Below are positions 1-11,668 of a stretch of 64,000 nt of DNA, piece after piece. Origin of the DNA: Owenia fusiformis (lineage: Eukaryota > Annelida > Polychaeta > Sabellida > Oweniidae); the NCBI GenBank assembly GCA_903813345.2, contig CAIIXF020000007.1, positions 37,162,759-37,226,758 of the forward strand, in the 5' to 3' direction. Each line of letters starts with the position of its first letter. Position 1 is the stretch's first letter. Below the pieces are notes generated by a model that did not search any database, was not told the origin of the DNA, and saw nothing but the letters and a program-made list of their open reading frames with translations. A program made the translations under genes and the position numbers.

Positions 1-182
1 GAACACTATGTTGAAGTACTAAAGGTGTTCCACTTACTCAGGTTTTACTGTACAAGTACCTTGACACTCCTTCAAGTTGAACACCTCCAAAGTTGAACAC
101 TATGTTGAAGTACTAAAGTGTTCCACTTATTCAGGTTTCACTGTACAAGTACCTTGACACTCCTATAAGTTAACCTTCTGCA
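1..182. mobile_element. Pogo/Tigger-like transposon ends, tandemly duplicated
   Basis: Two copies of a transposon right end lie about 101 bp apart. Each has subterminal motifs such as GTTGAACAC and GTGTTCCACTTA and finishes in AGGTTTTACTG or AGGTTTCACTG followed by TA. The flank TACAAGTACCTTGACACTCC follows each copy. CAGTRAAAC ends, TA flanks and short subterminal repeats are typical of pogo/Tigger-type mariner elements; no transposase is visible, so the family is inferred from the ends. Related ends recur throughout the window. Confidence 0.5.
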
Positions 183-1890
183 CTCTGACTTATTTCAGCA
201 AATATATCCCACGCATCTGACTTATATTTCAAAAATGATATGCCTGGACTAAATAATTAATATCTCAATAACTACTGAATGAATCTGGATAAAATTTTCA
301 CAAAAGGAAGATACACTAGCGTGGCTCATGAGAAAAATGTTCTCATGAATTTTTTTCGTACATAAACACGACTGGGCATAAATATACCATGAAAACTCCT
401 CCGGAATCCGCCGTTTCGCCCCTCGGGAGATTCAACGTCTGGTCAGAATCCAAAACTGAATTTGCAGCGATCGAATGTTCTTCTTTTAAGTTCAGAAAAT
501 ATTCTAGTTTCTATTTTCAATGACCATTATCGGCTTCCAAGAGCCTAAAGAGCTCGAAATCGCAATCCATTTCCTCCACATTTTCGTTGTGATTTTATTT
601 GGCTGTCATTTAGTACGATTTGTTCACTAAAAACGACTTAAACACTGTTTAAATTGTTGAATTGAGAAATATTTTTCGAAACATCGCCATTTCTAGGTCA
701 ACAGGAAGTCACCTACTAAGGACTGAATAGGTCGGACAATCTAATTGAATCATAAGAACGGCGGGAAAAAGTAAAGTTTTCAAAAGTTAGATTTGTGTCG
801 TCCGGATCCGCCGGTGGATTCTGGCGGTAATTTTGAATGGGCGGACGCGGTCGCCGGTGGTCTGCTAAAGGTTGGAACAAACTTGTATGAAGCTCTCTTT
901 TACATAATCAAAATCAAATTATTAGAAAGAGTATTGATTTACTTGAGTTTCTTGTATAAATGCATGTCACTCTATTCAAGAAATGAAGATATTATAGAAG
1001 CTCTCGGACATCTTTGGGCATCCAAGGTCGGAGTAAGTCGACCACATGTTAGTTCCTCTAAAGTGTTCAACTTGAGATTTATTTGATGTACAGAGGTTCA
1101 GTTTAACTTAAACCAATTGATCACAGCACTTTGAAAAGTGTTCAACTTATAACGGTATTTTATTAACATAAATGTTCCACTTTACAAGAAATACTTTTGT
1201 AAAATAAAAGCTTTTTACAAGGCATTAACATGACAAGATGTCACCACCTAGTTGAAGCAAGATAATAAAACCTTTTTGACCTTGAAGAGGTCATTAAAGG
1301 TCAAATCTATAGTCAGATTTGAAATGTTGAGAAATTGTAGATGATTTTGAAAGAAAAATTGGTCAAGTTAAAAAAACAACTTTTTGTCCTTTTTTGACCT
1401 TAAGAAAGTCATTGGAGGTCAAATCTTAAATCAGATTTGAACTTCTGATAACATAGATGATTTTGAAAAAAAAATCGGTAAATTAAAATCGGGGTGAAAA
1501 TGACCTTTTCGACCTTTTTTTGACCTTGAAAATGTCACTGAAGGTCAAATCTTAAATATAAAGTCAGATTTGAACTTCTGTAAACATGTAGATGATTTTG
1601 AAAACAACTGAAGTCAGTCCATACAGTATTTGTTAAATTATTGGAAGTTGTAAGAATTTGTAACAAACGCCGACCACCACTCACCAACTGCCATAAAAAC
1701 AAGGCACAGGACGTGAACGAGATCACACCATCAAATAGGCAGACACTATGAACCAGGAAAACTGTTCTCCTATTATGTTTACAAATTTCAAGAACAAGAA
1801 AAAAATGTTGGCTTTGGTCATATTAATCAATAGCTCACATCTTGAGCTAAAATTTAAGGCAATATGACAAAGTGGATTGTTTTCGATGAG
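183..1890. other. Intergenic or intronic DNA without a recognised gene
   Basis: AT-rich sequence with no supported coding region. Around 1025-1165 there are decayed pieces of the same transposon family (AAGTGTTCAACTT motifs). Between about 1265 and 1600 a degenerate repeat of roughly 120-130 bp recurs three times, each with TTTTTGACCTT, GTCAAATCT, CAGATTTGAA and AGATGATTTTGAAA. The short open frame at 793-1086 has no recognisable domain and is not called. Confidence 0.4.
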
Positions 1891-3330
1891 AAGATTTATC
1901 GAAAAACCTTCAAAATGGCCGCCAGAAAACAAAATGGCCACCCAAAATTTAATAAGTTCTAGAACTTGATATCCCCTATCATGTACAGGAAATCCGATGA
2001 GCAGTTTTCCTGAAGTGGCAATGACAAGATTTTTTGAAAAACCTTAAAAATGGCCACCAGAAAACAAGATGGCAGCCCATAAGTTAATCAGCTCTAGTAC
2101 TTGATATCCTCTATCATCTGTGTGAATTTGAAGGAAATCCGATGAGCGGTTTTCCTAAATTGGCGATGACAAGATTTTTTCGAAAAAAATTCAAATGGCC
2201 ACCAGAAAACAAGATGGCTGCCACAAAGTTAATCAGCTCTAGTACTTGATATCCTCTATCATGTGTGTAAATTTGAAGGAAATCCGATGAGTCGTTTTCC
2301 TGAAACGGCGATGACAAGATTTTCAAAAAACCTTCAAAATGACCACCAGAAAACAAGATGGCCGCCCAAAAGTTAATCAGCTCTAGTACTTGATATCCTC
2401 TATCATTTGTGTAAATTTGAAGGAAATCCGATGAGCGGTTTTCCTAAATTGGCGATGACAAGATTTTTCGAAAAACCTTCAAATTGGCCACCAGAAAACA
2501 AGATGGCCACCCAAAAGTTAATCAACTCTAGTACTTGATATCCTTTATCATGTGTGTAAATTTGAAGGAAATCCGATGAGCGGATTTTCTGAAATGGCGA
2601 TGACAAGATTTTTCGAAAAATCTTCAAAATGGCTGCCAGAAAACAAGATGGCCGCCCAAAAGTTAATCAGCTCTAGTACTTGATATCTTCTATCATTTGT
2701 GTGAATTTGAAGGAAATCCAATGAGCGGTTTTCCTGAAACGGCGATGACAAGATTTTCAAAAAACCTTCAAAATGACCACCAGAAAACAAGATGGCCGCC
2801 CAAAAGTTAATCAGCTCTAGTACTTGATATCCTCTATCATTTGTGTAAATTTGAAGGAAATCCGATGAGCGGTTTTCCTAAATTGGCGATGACAAGATTT
2901 TTCGAAAAACCTTCAAATTGGCCACCAGAAAACAAGATGGCCACCCAAAAGTTAATCAACTCTAGTACTTGATATCCTTTATCATGTGTGTAAATTTGAA
3001 GGAAATCCGATGAGCGGATTTTCTGAAATGGCGATGACAAGATTTTTCGAAAAATCTTCAAAATGGCTGCCAGAAAACAAGATGGCCGCCCAAAAGTTAA
3101 TCAGCTCTAGTACTTGATATCTTCTATCATTTGTGTGAATTTGAAGGAAATCCAATGAGCGGTTTTCCTGAAATGGCGATGACAAGATTTTTCGAAAAAC
3201 CTTCAAAATGGCCGTCAGAAAACAAGATGGCCACCCAAAAGTTAATCAGCTCTAGTACTTCATATGCTCTATCATCTCTGCGAATTTGGAGAAAATCTGA
3301 TGAGCAGTTTTCCTTAAACGGCGATGACAA
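1890..3330. repeat. 145-bp tandem array, about ten copies
   Basis: A unit of 144-145 bp repeats head to tail. It contains AGCTCTAGTACTTGATATCC, AAGGAAATCCGATGAGC, GGCGATGACAAGATTTTT and AAACAAGATGGC. Copies 2351-2784 and 2785-3218 are nearly identical over 434 bp (three units), a recent higher-order duplication. The open frames on both strands arise because the unit lacks stops in some frames; they match no known protein and are treated as shadows. The array ends in a (GACCAC)n-like run near 3340-3370. Confidence 0.85.
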
Positions 3331-3399
3331 AAAGCGGGACGATCACGACCACGATCACGACCACGACCAGTATGACGACTATATCCCACCGATGGTGTG

Positions 3400-3450
3400 A
3401 TAAAAACGGAGACCATAACAATATGTCACCACTTTTTGGTGGTGACATAA
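3400..3450. repeat. Short palindrome from a dispersed repeat family
   Basis: GGAGACCATAACAATATG leads into a palindrome, GTCACCACTTTTTGGTGGTGAC. The reverse complement of the first part (GGTGACATATTGTTAT) recurs at about 53836 and 56137, marking a shared dispersed repeat. Confidence 0.4.
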
Positions 3451-3623
3451 TAATAAAGCAGGATAGATCAACTTATCTTATTTGTTTAATTTAAACAATA
3501 CCTGTGTCCCCAAAAAATATCAAAATGAAACAAGAATAACTCTTTTTTTCTCATCAAAAAAGCTAAACTTCTCACATGATGAAAAGTTAAAAAATTAATA
3601 GAAACTATAGTGAATTATTACTC

Positions 3624-4473
3624 ACCCTATGCAGACAGAGCCTGTGGGAAATATTGGGTGCGGCGCAAATGAGCGGAGGGTGCGGAGCTAACGGTCATTT
3701 TTGAATTTAAAATTGGGGTATTTCTGAAACTAAGCCGTTTTGGGACTTCAAATATACCAAGATATGTGTATTTGACACCAAATATCAATAAAATTGTGAA
3801 AATAGTAGTGCAATTCATTTTATAGCGACGCAGTATGCCTTAAACATTTCCCAGACCTATATATTTTGAGACTATCCTTTTAATACTGCGTCCCCAGCAT
3901 TCATAAAAAATGGTGTTCAAGATACACTACCCATGCAAATTATTTTTGCATCTTGGAAGCCAGGCAGTATCTGTGTGATTTTATAAAAATTCGGAAATGT
4001 TCTTCAGATATGAGCCCCCTCTAAATATTGGGTGTGGAGCTACGTTTATGGAGCTGCTCCGCACCCAATATTTAGAGGGGGCTCATATCTGAAAAACATT
4101 TCCGAATTTTTATAAAATCACACTGATACTGCCTGGCTTCCAAGATGCAAAAATAATTTGTATAGATAGTGTACCTTGAACACCATTTTTTATGAATGCT
4201 GGGGACTCAGTATTAAAAGGATAATTTCAAAATATATAGGTCTGGGAAAGGTTTAAGGCACACTGCGTCGCTATAGAATGAATTGCGCTACTATTTTCAC
4301 AATTGTATTGATATTTGGTGTCAAATACACATATCTTGGTATATTTGAAGTCCCAAAACGGCTTAGTTCCAGAAATATCCCAAATTTAAATTCAAAAATG
4401 ACCGTTAGCTCCGCACCCTCCGCTCATTTGCTCCCCACCCAATATTTCCCACAGGCTCTGTCTGCATAGGGTG
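3624..4473. mobile_element. 850-bp fold-back element
   Basis: Two arms of about 415 bp are near-perfect reverse complements around a short centre at about 4040-4056 (GCTACGTTTATGGAGC). The outer ends read CACCCTATGCAGA on the left and TCTGCATAGGGTG on the right. The arms differ by scattered substitutions and short indels. No coding region was recognised; the short frames at 3627-3818 and 4278-4469 are the two arms read in opposite directions. It is probably a non-autonomous fold-back transposon. Confidence 0.85.
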
Positions 4474-5404
4474 TTACTGAGAAGTTTGATATTTTAGGTG
4501 ACATGCCCTAAATGACCTCTAACATGATCGATGTAGAGCTTCATGCACTACTGGAAATTGAAAATTAGAAATACTTAGCGAAACTTTCAGATTTTTTTGA
4601 TGATCTTAAAAACGGTTTGTAAGATGACCAAATTTTATCTTTTTTTGGGACATCCTGTATATAACCGAACAGTATTCACAGTAGGCAGTAGGTGATTTTT
4701 AACAGTTGTTACAGTTGATTTGAGAGGTAAATAACCAAAATATTTTTGCATTGATACTTTTTCCTTCAGATATGCTAATTCCATAAATGTCTAAATACTG
4801 AATATGCAACTGTAATCTTTCAATTTTTAACCAAGTCTGATTACTTATTAAAGATTTACATTTTCAAATTGATGACCTCAAGGTTCAGTCAATTTTAAAA
4901 GTCTGATTTTATATACAATGTATGACAGGACTCAATTTTATTAAGGAACAAATCATGATTTGAAGTAGTCTAAACCAAGTTCTTTAAACCAAACAGCTTT
5001 ATATAGGGAGAGGTGTTTCCTTTTATAAGGGTTGTTTGATCTAGTATCCATTCAGGGGAGATTTTTTTTATTTCTGAGACATTTTTAGAGGGGGGGGGGG
5101 CAATACAAAAGGAGGGCAGTGTTGGCTGCCGCTAGGTTATTTAGACTTTTGATTAGATATGGCATGTATTGATGCTATAAAAATATATTATACAGAAACC
5201 ATCTGATACAACTGTACATGTACATATGATCATTTCAATAATGTGTATGTTAGGTTGACTTACCACTTTATAGTGTTTAATTCCATATTTCCTCAAGGCA
5301 GTCTTATTAAATTCTGATTAAATAGATACTATATACACTCTATTTAGTGACAAGTCACATTTATAGGAATGTGTAAGAGACAAAGTAATTGATTGTTGAC
5401 ATTT
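4474..5404. other. Non-coding spacer downstream of the TRIM-NHL gene
   Basis: AT-rich DNA with a G-homopolymer run near 5090-5100. No gene, RNA or clear transposon end was recognised. Confidence 0.4.
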
Positions 5405-5405
5405 G

Positions 5406-5411
5406 TTTATT
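5406..5411 (-). terminator. Candidate polyadenylation signal of the TRIM-NHL gene
   Basis: TTTATT on the plus strand is AATAAA on the coding strand, about 37 bp past the stop codon. The hexamer is canonical, but it is common by chance in AT-rich DNA. Confidence 0.35.
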
Positions 5412-5447
5412 CTACTGTCAATCCTTCATTCTGTCAATCCATTACTG

Positions 5448-7271
5448 TCACTCTTTGAATTCTACTTCAAACAAGTTTCCATCCCAATCGCCAACCAGCA
5501 GGTGTCCCTGATGACCTATAGTCAGACATGAAGGGCCAAACAATCCATCTTCCTCAATGAGGAGGTGTTTGATGAGATGGCCAGTTGAACAGATGAGGCT
5601 TACTCTGTGGTTCCCTGTATCAGCTACAATGATGTTATTTCCATCAGTACACACACTGAGTGGATGCTTGAGCTGCCCATCATCAAACCCCTCAGTACCA
5701 TACTCCATTTTCTTATTGCCATACCTGTCTATTACTGTGATACAATGCTTGGTGAGATCAGCCACTACTACATCATTGTCCAGGTTGACAGCAACAGAAG
5801 AAGGTGTTTGAAATAATCCTTTTGGGGTTGTAGTCACAACTGTCCCAGTATTATAGTCTATGTGAGCCACAGTCCCTGTCTTCCAGTCACTGACCACAAG
5901 TTCTCCATTGGCATTACATGCAATTCCATACAGGTTAGTGAAGGGAATCTTAATGTCTGGTTTGTGTACACCCTTCTTGTCATAGATGCTTATCACATCT
6001 GTGAGGTTGGTTAGTGCAATGCAATTGTCAGGTGTAATAGCTGCCTGCCTCATTCTGCCATGTATTGTATTTGTTAACTCTGAGTTGTTGTAGAACAGGA
6101 CTTCCTCTTCTCTTACTGCAACTCGTGTTGAAGTATCAACCTCAGCTATATCAAAAACAACATTTTCAGATGAGCTTATAGACAGATTGGTCTCCTTTCT
6201 AACAATTGGTTTTTGTAGATATTTCTGTGTAGGCATTGGAAGAGGCATCTCAGGTTGAGGTTGGACCATGGAACCACTCTCAGAAATACTCATTGACTCT
6301 TCACTCCTTTGCTCACTTGAAATACTCATTGGGGTTTCTTTGGTGAACTCTGTTGGTTGACTCTCAAAGAAGTGATCAAGCATACTCATACTAGGCATCC
6401 TATTATCATCCCTTTTATGATACAGACTGCCAAATATAATTCGATTGTGTATTATCTCACAGGGTTTGAACTGGTATGGATCAGGAGGTGAATGTTCAGG
6501 GATCAATAGTTCTTGTACATTCAGACCTGTGAATAATCTGACCTTTTCTACATTGTCCTGTATTGTTCCAATATATGTTGTAAAGGTCTCAATCATGGCC
6601 TTAGATATTTGCAAATTCTCTTTGATTGCTGCTCTTGACTGACATTCTTTCTGGTGGTACTCATCAATGTTTTGCTTTAAAGATGAAAACAGGTTGCTGA
6701 TTACTTCAATAACCCTTTTGTGATCTTGTTCCAATTCTTCAGTAAGACGTTCATTTTCGTTTTTAAAGTAAAGTTTGTCCTCTTCTACTTTCTTTAGTCG
6801 GTCTGTTAACAATTTTAAATGTTCTTCCTTGCCCTTGTTCCATTCCTCCTCAAACACTTCCACAGCTTCATCAATGTTTAGCAAAGAATGTCCTGCATGA
6901 TCTTTAACACAGCTATGACATATGACGTGATTGTCCTCTTGACAGAAAAATGACAAGGGGTTAGCAGGGTGACGCCCACACTTTGCAGGCTCAGTGCTAC
7001 TGTTAGCTGCTAGTATCTCCTTTAATGTATTGATCTTGAAGTCAGCTCGTAAAGCAGATGGTCCCCCAGGTGGAACCTGCCATTCATCTCGGCACACAGG
7101 GCATTGTAGAGGTTCCTCTGGGTTATTACTATCAACTAAACCCTCAACACATTTCAGACAGAATGAATGATGACAAGGCAAAAGTTTTGGATCATCTAAG
7201 TCCTCATAGCAGACTTTACATTTCAGAATATCTTGAAATCTATCATATTGAGTTACTGATGCTGTTGCCAT
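5448..7271 (-). CDS. TRIM-NHL protein (RING, B-box, coiled coil, NHL repeats)
   Basis: A single uninterrupted exon encodes 607 residues. Residues 18-60 form a C3HC4 RING (Cys18, 21, 33, His35, Cys38, 41, 57, 60) and residues 98-128 a B-box type 2 (CGRH, CQED, CHSC, DHAGH). A charged coiled coil follows (about 136-250), then a Ser/Met/Pro-rich linker (about 300-355) and five or six NHL-type propeller strands to the C-terminus (VSDWKTGTVAHID, VADTGNHRVSLIC). No filamin domain is apparent between coiled coil and NHL, unlike TRIM2/3/71. Family knowledge predicts a RING E3 ubiquitin ligase whose NHL propeller binds protein or RNA; the substrate is unknown. The start is the first ATG of the frame, with purine at -3 and G at +4. 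Such intronless TRIM genes are often amplified in marine invertebrates. Assignment to TRIM-NHL is secure; orthology to one vertebrate member is not. Confidence 0.93.
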   Translation of the reverse strand: MATASVTQYDRFQDILKCKVCYEDLDDPKLLPCHHSFCLKCVEGLVDSNNPEEPLQCPVCRDEWQVPPGGPSALRADFKINTLKEILAANSSTEPAKCGRHPANPLSFFCQEDNHVICHSCVKDHAGHSLLNIDEAVEVFEEEWNKGKEEHLKLLTDRLKKVEEDKLYFKNENERLTEELEQDHKRVIEVISNLFSSLKQNIDEYHQKECQSRAAIKENLQISKAMIETFTTYIGTIQDNVEKVRLFTGLNVQELLIPEHSPPDPYQFKPCEIIHNRIIFGSLYHKRDDNRMPSMSMLDHFFESQPTEFTKETPMSISSEQRSEESMSISESGSMVQPQPEMPLPMPTQKYLQKPIVRKETNLSISSSENVVFDIAEVDTSTRVAVREEEVLFYNNSELTNTIHGRMRQAAITPDNCIALTNLTDVISIYDKKGVHKPDIKIPFTNLYGIACNANGELVVSDWKTGTVAHIDYNTGTVVTTTPKGLFQTPSSVAVNLDNDVVVADLTKHCITVIDRYGNKKMEYGTEGFDDGQLKHPLSVCTDGNNIIVADTGNHRVSLICSTGHLIKHLLIEEDGLFGPSCLTIGHQGHLLVGDWDGNLFEVEFKE

Positions 7272-7705
7272 CTCTAATAGTATATGTATCAACTATCCCA
7301 ATTTGTCTACATTCAAGAAAATTCTTAGCTACTGAACTTTCAGTTCCAGTAGGTCTCGTTTAATAGGGAGCCAGATTTAATGTTGAGTCATTATGTGCAC
7401 AAAGCATCATTCTAAAATAAATATGCTTGTCTTTCATTCTTTTGAAAAGCAATTCAAGTTTTTTGAAACCTTTTTTATACAAAATATTCACTGACATTGA
7501 ATACTACATGAATAGCCTTTCAGATATCGATCTGTTCAAATAATTTGCATAGAAAGTTATAGACCAAGGTAAAGTGCCTCAATCAGTAAACATTCCCAAG
7601 AAATCTTACTCGACCAAACAATACCATTACACACCCACAGAGGCTATATTAAAATACTCCTTTTTGTAACAGTTCCAAAACTAAATTTTCTTCTTTCACA
7701 ATAAT

Positions 7706-7884
7706 ATATGAGCCTGGCCATAGGAAAACCGGTCTTATCACTTTTTGGTCTATATGCAAGGAAAAATTGTTAAGACATAAGCCATGGCTCATTTGAAAGG
7801 TCTCTTTGAACTTTCTAAACCAAAAAAATCAGAATATTGAAAAAATGTGTGATAAGACCACTTTTCCTGTAGATTGGCTCATAT
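7706..7884. mobile_element. 179-bp MITE with about 36-bp inverted repeats
   Basis: The left end (ATATGAGCCTGGCCATAGG, then GGTCTTATCAC) matches the reverse complement of the right end (GTGATAAGACC, then GGCTCATAT). The interior has no coding potential. Confidence 0.65.
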
Positions 7885-9060
7885 ACATTTTGTTTTTTCA
7901 GTAATGTCTCGGATATCTCCACCTCCTTATTCCTAGATTGGTGATTCAGGATTGCAAAATAAAGACAAATACACCTTTTTGTCCCTCTTGATAATAATTG
8001 TTATGTAATTTTCACGAGGTAACTGCACTTTTGGTTATTAAAAAGCATGAAAGGCATGACATAGAACAATTGCCACTATATTGTTATATCAAGTGGTCTT
8101 TGTTTTCATATGACTCTAAAAACCTCAACTAACAAGATTTTTTATTGGAAAGTTCAAACCAGGATTTCCATATAAACCACATGAAATAGTTAAAAACCAC
8201 ACAAACTCCAACAAAACAATACACATACATCTGACATATATATATACTGATATCACATTCTCATTCATTTGTTCTCTTGATTTAATCTATTTTAATTATT
8301 TTACTCCTATATTTAAATAATTTAACTTGAGCATCACTGACTATTGCTCTTCTTGTTTTAAACTTATTTAAGTTACAGAAAACATGACTTATATATTAAA
8401 CATTCAATTTTGTCAAGGGCTTTTGTTTCAAAACAATAGTCCCATGTGTTTTGGATACTCCGAAGCATCTCAATTTTCCAAAGCAAAAAATCAAGCTAGG
8501 TGATAGATAGACTGTCTTAAGGATATAGGGAAATGTGTAAAGTGGAACACCTCTAAAGTGGAACTTCTCTATTAGTCGAACACTTCAGAGTTCCTGAGCC
8601 TCTATGAGTGGAACACCTCCTTAGGTGAACACTTTTAGATACCAAATAAGAGAGCAAAGAGAGCTCAGAATGGTGATTTTGAAAGAATTTCTAGCCCGGG
8701 GAGGGGGGGGGGGTTGAACGTCAGAGTAATGATAACCAGGGCGGGAAAATCTGAGGAGTAGGCAAGTTCAGTCTTCTTGACATTACAACATATACCAACT
8801 TGGGGCTATCTTATAAACTGGCTATAAAAGATGCTGGGTAAATAATACTAAAAACATAAAGGATTTTTATAGACAGATATACCAGGATCTTCAAATTACT
8901 GATGACGTTAAAAAGCAGTTGAACGACTAAATAAACAGGCAAAAGTTAATAAAAATGTATTTCTTATCATATCCTAAGTAGAATAAAAAAATGTTTAAGA
9001 GGGGGGGGTAAAGATTTAATGCAAGATAGCCTTCGTTCTTGGTAAAATACATTAAAATAT
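7885..9060. other. Intron-like DNA with decayed transposon ends
   Basis: No coding region was recognised. Between about 8538 and 8635 there are GTGGAACACCTC and GTCGAACACTT motifs of the pogo/Tigger-like family. Two poly-G runs occur, near 8700-8712 and at 9000-9009. Confidence 0.4.
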
Positions 9061-9389
9061 GAGATTCTCTGACTAGATTATCTCATTCGCACCTCCCGCG
9101 AGCTCGGCGAGGATTCTACCGCTTCACCACCGTATTATTATGAATGGTGGAAGTAATTAAACGCTACTTATTTTGAATGCTATGATTCGGAAGTGACGTC
9201 ACGTTCTTCATTTAGAAACCTTTCCAAATTCAATGAAAAATCTTTGAAATGACACATTTATCGTAAGTATTTCTACACAAGATTTGCCCCATTTGTTCAT
9301 CATTCTATAATCTTTCATTAAGCTCAAAATGATAAAGTTTACCCCTGAAACAACCCAAGATTGCGTTTCGGAGCGTAGTCCAGCTTTAA
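9061..9389 (-). mobile_element. Truncated TTAA element with tRNA-Gly-like segment
   Basis: This is an inverted, truncated relative of the full element at 19494-20529. Its complete terminus (ATTGCGTTTCGGAGCGTAGT, then CCAGCTTTAA) lies at 9359-9389. Shared internal blocks include GGAAGTGACGTCAC and a tRNA-Gly-like stretch read on the minus strand from about 9132 to 9091 (GGTGGTGAAGCGGTAGAATC). The other terminus is missing. Confidence 0.75.
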
Positions 9390-9749
9390 ATTAGTCTAAG
9401 TTATATCTATATTTGAGGAAATAAAACAGGATACATATGGTATAGAGCCTAATTTATTGTGAATTAATGTCAAAATACAATGTGTTGAGTATTGACTTGA
9501 ACCTATAACATGCTGGTATTTTATATTTATGAATGCACTGAAAAGTGGTGTACTACTGTAGAAATGGAAGTATTTTTTCTATATAGAACACAAAATGCAG
9601 GGTTCCTAACAGATTGTGAAGCTGCCAATGGCAAACATTTTTCATTCTTGGCAATGAACTTGAAAAACAGTTGCCTATTGGGCAATAGATTGAATGCCAA
9701 TATGATAAATTGTAAAAAGTCTTCTCAATGTGCAGTAAATAATATCTAA

Positions 9750-9892
9750 TCTGAACAGGATGAGCCAAAAGTGTTAGAATTAGCAGGTGTTCACATTACA
9801 ATGTTTCTTAACATCTGAGTAAGTGGGAGATATCAGGATTGAGAAAAAAATTTCATTGTGATTTGTGTTCGGGTTTTACCGTACATCAGAGC
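9750..9892. mobile_element. Pogo/Tigger-like MITE fragment
   Basis: Contains CTAATCTGAACA, AGCAGGTGTTCACATT and an end GGGTTTTACCG followed by TA. The left terminus is decayed. Confidence 0.45.
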
Positions 9893-9945
9893 ATGCTACT
9901 AGTCGCAAGACAGAATGATAATCATCCAAGAAGATAACAGCTCAG

Positions 9946-10786
9946 TTAAAGGCCCCATATAAAGTTTAAACCACTTTGGCTTATATTGTAGTCTTACCCA
10001 GTGTTATCAAAGTGTGATATGTGAAACTTTTTTTTAAAATTTCAAAAAGTGGTTTTTGATAGACTTTTTGTTCCAAAATTTGTGAATTTATTTAAAACCA
10101 ACTTTTAGAGGTCACTCATATCTTCTAATTAGCCACAATCCATACCAATGCATAGCATTCATCCTCCCATGTTATTTGCCGAAAAAATTAAGAAAATCGG
10201 TTCATAAATAAGCAAGAAATGAACTTATCAGTGCATGAAAATGGTTCTGAGAAAAACGCATTTCAAAATTTTAGTTCTCATAGAAACCAATGGTATAATG
10301 ATATCTAAAACATAATTTATTCTTCCTTTTAACCTGGTTAGACAATCAACATTGGTTTTTTATGAAAGTCTAGCATATTTAGAAAAGATTGACATCGAAA
10401 AAAAAATTTCAATTTTTTTCAAAAAGTTTTTGTTACCTTAGTGACATCACTAATGTTTCAAAATATATTTGGTATGCTAAAACATTGAAGTGGCCCATTA
10501 AATATGGCATTTTATAATTGAAATAGTGCGTCCTTTGTTCAATCTTTGCATTGGTGTTTAAAAGATAATCTTTTTTGAAATGTATTAAGAAATATTTGAT
10601 GATTAAGAAATTTCAACTTTTTTTGAAAAATGGCGGGAAATTTGAATATTTGAGAAATGAAATGCTCACAACTTTTTTTTCAAAATTTTTTTTTTGTTCA
10701 AAAATCTCTAAAATTACTTTTTAAGTCCTGACAAATAGTAAATGAATGATAAAAAAATATTTTCAAACTTTAGACGGGGACTTTAA
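9946..10786. mobile_element. 841-bp TTAA-flanked non-autonomous element
   Basis: The left end TTAAAGGCCCCATATAAAG and the reverse complement of the right end, TTAAAGTCCCCGTCTAAAG, are imperfect inverted repeats continuing into AGTTTRAA. Both sit in a TTAA tetranucleotide, the target of piggyBac-like and Kolobok-like elements. The interior is AT-rich with no transposase. A right-end remnant recurs at 17502-17620. Confidence 0.7.
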
Positions 10787-10805
10787 ACATCTCAGCTATA
10801 ATTTT

Positions 10806-11325
10806 ACAGTCAAGGTGCACCATGCTACAGTCAAAGTACACCATGTTACAGTCAAGGTGCACCATGTTACAGTCAAGGTGCACCATGGTACACTCAAGGT
10901 GTGCCATGTTACAGTCAAGGTGCATGATGTTACAGTCAGTGTTCCATGTTACAGTCAAGGTACACCATGTTACAGTCAAGGTGCACCATGTTACAGTCAA
11001 GGTATGTCATATACAGTCAAGGTATGCCATGTTACAGTCAAGGTATGCCATGTTACAGTCAAGGTGTGTCGTGTTACAGTCAAGGTACAACATCCATGCT
11101 ACAGTCAAGGTGCATCATGTTACAGTCAAGGTGCGCCATGTCACAGTCAAGGTATGCCATGTTACAGTCAAGGTACATCATCCATGCTACAATCAAGGTT
11201 CACCATGTTACAGTAAAGGTATGGCATGTTATAGTCAAGGTGTTCCATGTTACAGTCAAGGTACACCATGTTACTGTCAATATGTGCCATGTTACAGTCA
11301 AGGTATGCCATGTTACATGAATACT
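10806..11325. repeat. 21-bp minisatellite, about 24 copies
   Basis: The unit TTACAGTCAAGGTGCACCAT plus G repeats with substitutions (GGTATGCCATG variants). It begins 20 bp beyond the right end of the TTAA element at 9946-10786. It is open in three plus-strand frames because the unit is a multiple of three and stop-poor; the resulting peptides are shadows. Confidence 0.85.
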
Positions 11326-11668
11326 TGCAACCTGTTCCCCTAAGGGCATAGATAAGGATGACATTTTGAATATTACTAGGATTTGTTGGGAATTTAGGGT
11401 CTTGATAGGTTAGGTTAAAGTGACCCCATTTGAATTACCATTTTGCACTTTTAAGTATCACATACCTCACACTATATATCTCTGAATCTTTACATATCTC
11501 TTTAAGTTCAAGGCTATTCACTTATTTTCGTTTTTTATGATGAGTTATTTTGACTGCTCATGGTATCACGTAAATCATGATTCTACCACAACAAACATTG
11601 GCCTTGAACAATAAATACTATTTATCATCATTGTTACAAACGTACCTTTAATTATTACTAAAGATAAC

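Noticed and set aside
3131-3400. Coding frame rich in Asp/His at its end
   Set aside because: It overlaps the 145-bp array and a GACCAC simple repeat; no domain.
5557-7363. Plus-strand frames opposite the TRIM-NHL gene
   Set aside because: Antisense shadows of the minus-strand gene, which has complete RING, B-box and NHL signatures.
10746-11343. Repetitive proteins in three plus-strand frames
   Set aside because: All derive from a 21-bp minisatellite with no stop; no domain, no splice signals, and several frames are open at once.
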